Assembly: GCA_001797905.1 (NCBI GenBank)
Contig: MGQS01000039.1
Coordinates: 3,643-11,433, forward strand
Reading direction: 5' to 3'
DNA length: 7,791 bases
From: Deltaproteobacteria bacterium RBG_16_54_11
Lineage (GTDB): Bacteria; Desulfobacterota; B13-G15; RBG-16-54-18
In this document: piece after piece, positions 6,639-7,791 of the stretch
Position numbering within the stretch: position 1 is the stretch's first letter
How the letters are laid out: each line of letters opens with the position of its first letter
Position numbers and translations under genes: made by a program
Notes under the pieces: model-generated
Database searches by the model: none
What the model was told of the DNA's origin: nothing
The model's input: only the letters and a program-made list of their open reading frames with translations

Positions 6639-6665
6639 AGCCCCGCTGCAGAGCTGCGGGGCTTT
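6639..6665 (+). terminator. Probable intrinsic terminator after leuC
   Basis: A perfect 8-base-pair GC-rich stem, AGCCCCGC (6639-6646) with GCGGGGCT (6656-6663), encloses a 9-base loop and starts three bases after the leuC stop. The T-tract is short (three T, then A), so it may be a weak terminator or mainly protect the 3' end. Read on the minus strand, the same stem is followed by a longer T-rich tail. Confidence 0.65.
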
Positions 6666-6855
6666 AGGGTTCTAGCGAAAAATAAAGATAAACGCTTTTA
6701 CTTGAACCCTCTGTCGCATGCCGACACATCCCGCTTCAATAAATCTACATTGCGGGGTGGGATTGAACCCAGGAACCCTCGAACCCTTTAAGATGGGACC
6801 TAAATATTCAAAACGCAGTAAATTCAATCACGGTAGGTAGATAGAGCTAATAGGT
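6666..6855. other. Noncoding gap between leuC and the DUF4911 gene
   Basis: No plausible gene is seen in this 190-base stretch after the terminator. It holds an inverted octamer-like unit (AGGGTTCTAG, 6666-6675), a single forward unit AACCCTCT at 6705-6712, and a possible hairpin of CCCGC (6730 region) with GCGGG (6752 region). The three-unit array listed separately follows. The AT-rich part from 6790 to 6855 should contain the promoter of the small gene, but no box pair stands out. Confidence 0.6.
6766..6789 (+). repeat. Tandem octamer repeat, three units
   Basis: Three adjoining units, AACCCAGG at 6766, AACCCTCG at 6774 and AACCCTTT at 6782, follow the same AACCCTYG-like pattern and 8-base period as the array upstream of leuC. 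The middle unit is identical to the unit at 5283-5290. The matching unit and period on both sides of leuC point to a genome-wide repeat family rather than chance. Confidence 0.7.
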
Positions 6856-7080
6856 ATGGACACCGTTTCTCTGCTCATTCAGATACCGCCTGAGGAGATA
6901 GCCTTTCTCAGCTTCATCCTGGAGTCGTATGAAGGGGTGGCAATTGCCAGGACTGTCGATCCAAACGAGGGCCTGGTTGAATTGATGGTCTCCCCGGACT
7001 ATCAGGAGGATATGAGAGAGATATTGAAAGACCTCAGCCGGCAGTTCCCGATTAAAGAACGAACACCTGCTAAAGGCTAA
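6856..7080 (+). CDS. Small DUF4911-like protein of unknown function
   Basis: A 74-residue acidic soluble protein with no signal peptide or membrane segment. The pattern IPPEEIAFLSFILESYEGVA at residues 10-29, followed by a hydrophobic strand containing TVDPNEGLVELMV and a helix-like tail, resembles DUF4911, a small family I associate with deltaproteobacteria; this is from memory of the pattern, not a search. The function of the family is unknown to me. The ATG is the first possible start after an in-frame TAG at 6838, and the ribosome binding site is weak. Its last 11 bases overlap the end of the convergent aminotransferase gene. The family match and the full use of the frame argue that it is real, but expression is unproven. 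Confidence 0.72.
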   Translation: MDTVSLLIQIPPEEIAFLSFILESYEGVAIARTVDPNEGLVELMVSPDYQEDMREILKDLSRQFPIKERTPAKG

Positions 7081-7791
7081 TACCCTGCAACCGCTGCGTT
7101 GCCTCCTCAAGCCTCGCCTCCGGCACGGTCAGGGCTAGGCGCACATACCCCTCACCTGCATCGCCGAAGCCGCTGCCGGGGGTAAGCACGACCCCTGCCT
7201 CATCGAGCACACGGGAGGCGAAGGAGACCGAACTATAGGTGGGGGGCACCTTTACCCAGAGATAGAAGGTCGCCTTGGGAGGGGTCACCGCGAGCCCCAC
7301 AGCACGGAGCCCCCGAACCATGCAATCGCGCCGCCTTTGATAGACTGCACGCATCCCTTCCACGTCGGATTGATCCCCTTCTAAGGCCTCTATCCCGGCC
7401 CACTGAACAGCCTGAAAGACCCCCGAATCGATATTCGTCTTGGCCTTGCCCAGCCCGGCCAGGATCTCCCTATTCCCCACCGCAAAGCCCAGACGCCAGC
7501 CGGTCATATTATAGGTCTTGGACAGGGAGTGGAACTCGATCCCTACCTCCCGGGCACCATCCACCTCTAAAAAACTGGGGGGTGTATAACCATCGAAGCT
7601 GATCTCACTGTAGGCTGCATCGTGACAGACGATGAGACAATGGCGTCGAGCGAACTCCACTGCCTCCGAAAAAAAATCCTTGTCCGCCACAGCCGCCGTC
7701 GGGTTGTTGGGGTAGTTGATAAAGAGCAAGGTGGCGGCATCCGCCACCTCCGCAGGGATCTGCCCGAAATCGGGCAAAAAGCCCTGCCCCT
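7070..7791 (-). CDS. dapL: LL-diaminopimelate aminotransferase-type class I/II aminotransferase (partial)
   Basis: A pyridoxal-phosphate aminotransferase that most likely makes LL-diaminopimelate directly from tetrahydrodipicolinate for lysine and peptidoglycan. The frame is open to the right edge (reading GQGFLPDFGQIP at the border), so the N-terminal part lies outside; a TTG at 7775-7777 is internal, not the start. Visible fold-type I residues are FINYPNNPT, the cofactor Asp of CHDAAYSE (codon 7619-7621) with Tyr three residues on, and the Schiff-base Lys in HSLSKTYNMTGWRLGF (codon 7517-7519). Arg in MTGWR (7493-7495) and the substrate-carboxylate Arg of GEGYVRLAL (7139-7141) are also present. 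The CHDAAYSEISFDGY, NIDSGVFQA and GFGDAGEGYVR stretches match the DapL subgroup I know from deltaproteobacteria and Firmicutes. An alanine or aspartate aminotransferase is the alternative. It converges on, and overlaps by 11 bases, the DUF4911-like gene. Confidence 0.85.
   Translation of the reverse strand, partial: GQGFLPDFGQIPAEVADAATLLFINYPNNPTAAVADKDFFSEAVEFARRHCLIVCHDAAYSEISFDGYTPPSFLEVDGAREVGIEFHSLSKTYNMTGWRLGFAVGNREILAGLGKAKTNIDSGVFQAVQWAGIEALEGDQSDVEGMRAVYQRRRDCMVRGLRAVGLAVTPPKATFYLWVKVPPTYSSVSFASRVLDEAGVVLTPGSGFGDAGEGYVRLALTVPEARLEEATQRLQGISL

Noticed and set aside
7775..7777. TTG as start of the aminotransferase gene
   Set aside because: The frame continues upstream to the window edge with family-like sequence (GQGF before LPDF), and the enzyme family needs a further N-terminal part, so the gene is simply cut by the window.

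Overview
The window looks like ordinary chromosome from a moderately GC-rich bacterium, most likely of the Deltaproteobacteria/Thermodesulfobacteriota. The clues are a DUF4911-type small protein, a DapL-type LL-diaminopimelate aminotransferase, a yceD-rpmF-plsX-fabD cluster, and intergenic octamer arrays of the AACCCTYG kind. The lineage is inferred from family resemblance and was not tested by any search. No mobile element, CRISPR array, phage gene, tRNA or rRNA was seen.

Left part (1-3570, minus strand): a tightly packed operon reads right to left from a near-consensus sigma-70-type promoter at 3543-3570. Its order is yceD (DUF177), rpmF (ribosomal protein L32, four-cysteine form), plsX (phosphate acyltransferase), an acyl-CoA dehydrogenase, then fabD (malonyl-CoA:ACP transacylase, running off the left edge). 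Two junctions, yceD/rpmF and dehydrogenase/fabD, are one-base TAATG overlaps. This is the classic bacterial link between ribosome assembly and membrane lipid synthesis. The oddity is that an acyl-CoA dehydrogenase sits where fabH is usually found between plsX and fabD.

Middle part (3571-6665, plus strand): a divergent promoter region drives leuA (2-isopropylmalate synthase). A 156-171 base gap containing octamer repeats follows, then leuC (large subunit of isopropylmalate isomerase), closed by a GC-rich hairpin. Both enzymes serve leucine synthesis: LeuA makes 2-isopropylmalate and LeuC, with its small subunit LeuD, isomerises it. leuD and leuB are not next to leuC here.

Right part (6637-7791): a 219-base gap holds the leuC terminator and a second set of octamer repeats. 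A 74-residue DUF4911-like protein follows on the plus strand. Its 3' end overlaps by 11 bases the 3' end of a convergent dapL-type aminotransferase (minus strand, running off the right edge), which would serve lysine and peptidoglycan synthesis.

No clearly undescribed system was found. The items most worth a second look are the dehydrogenase inside the fatty-acid operon, the octamer arrays present in both orientations on either side of leuC, and the leuC gene without leuD.
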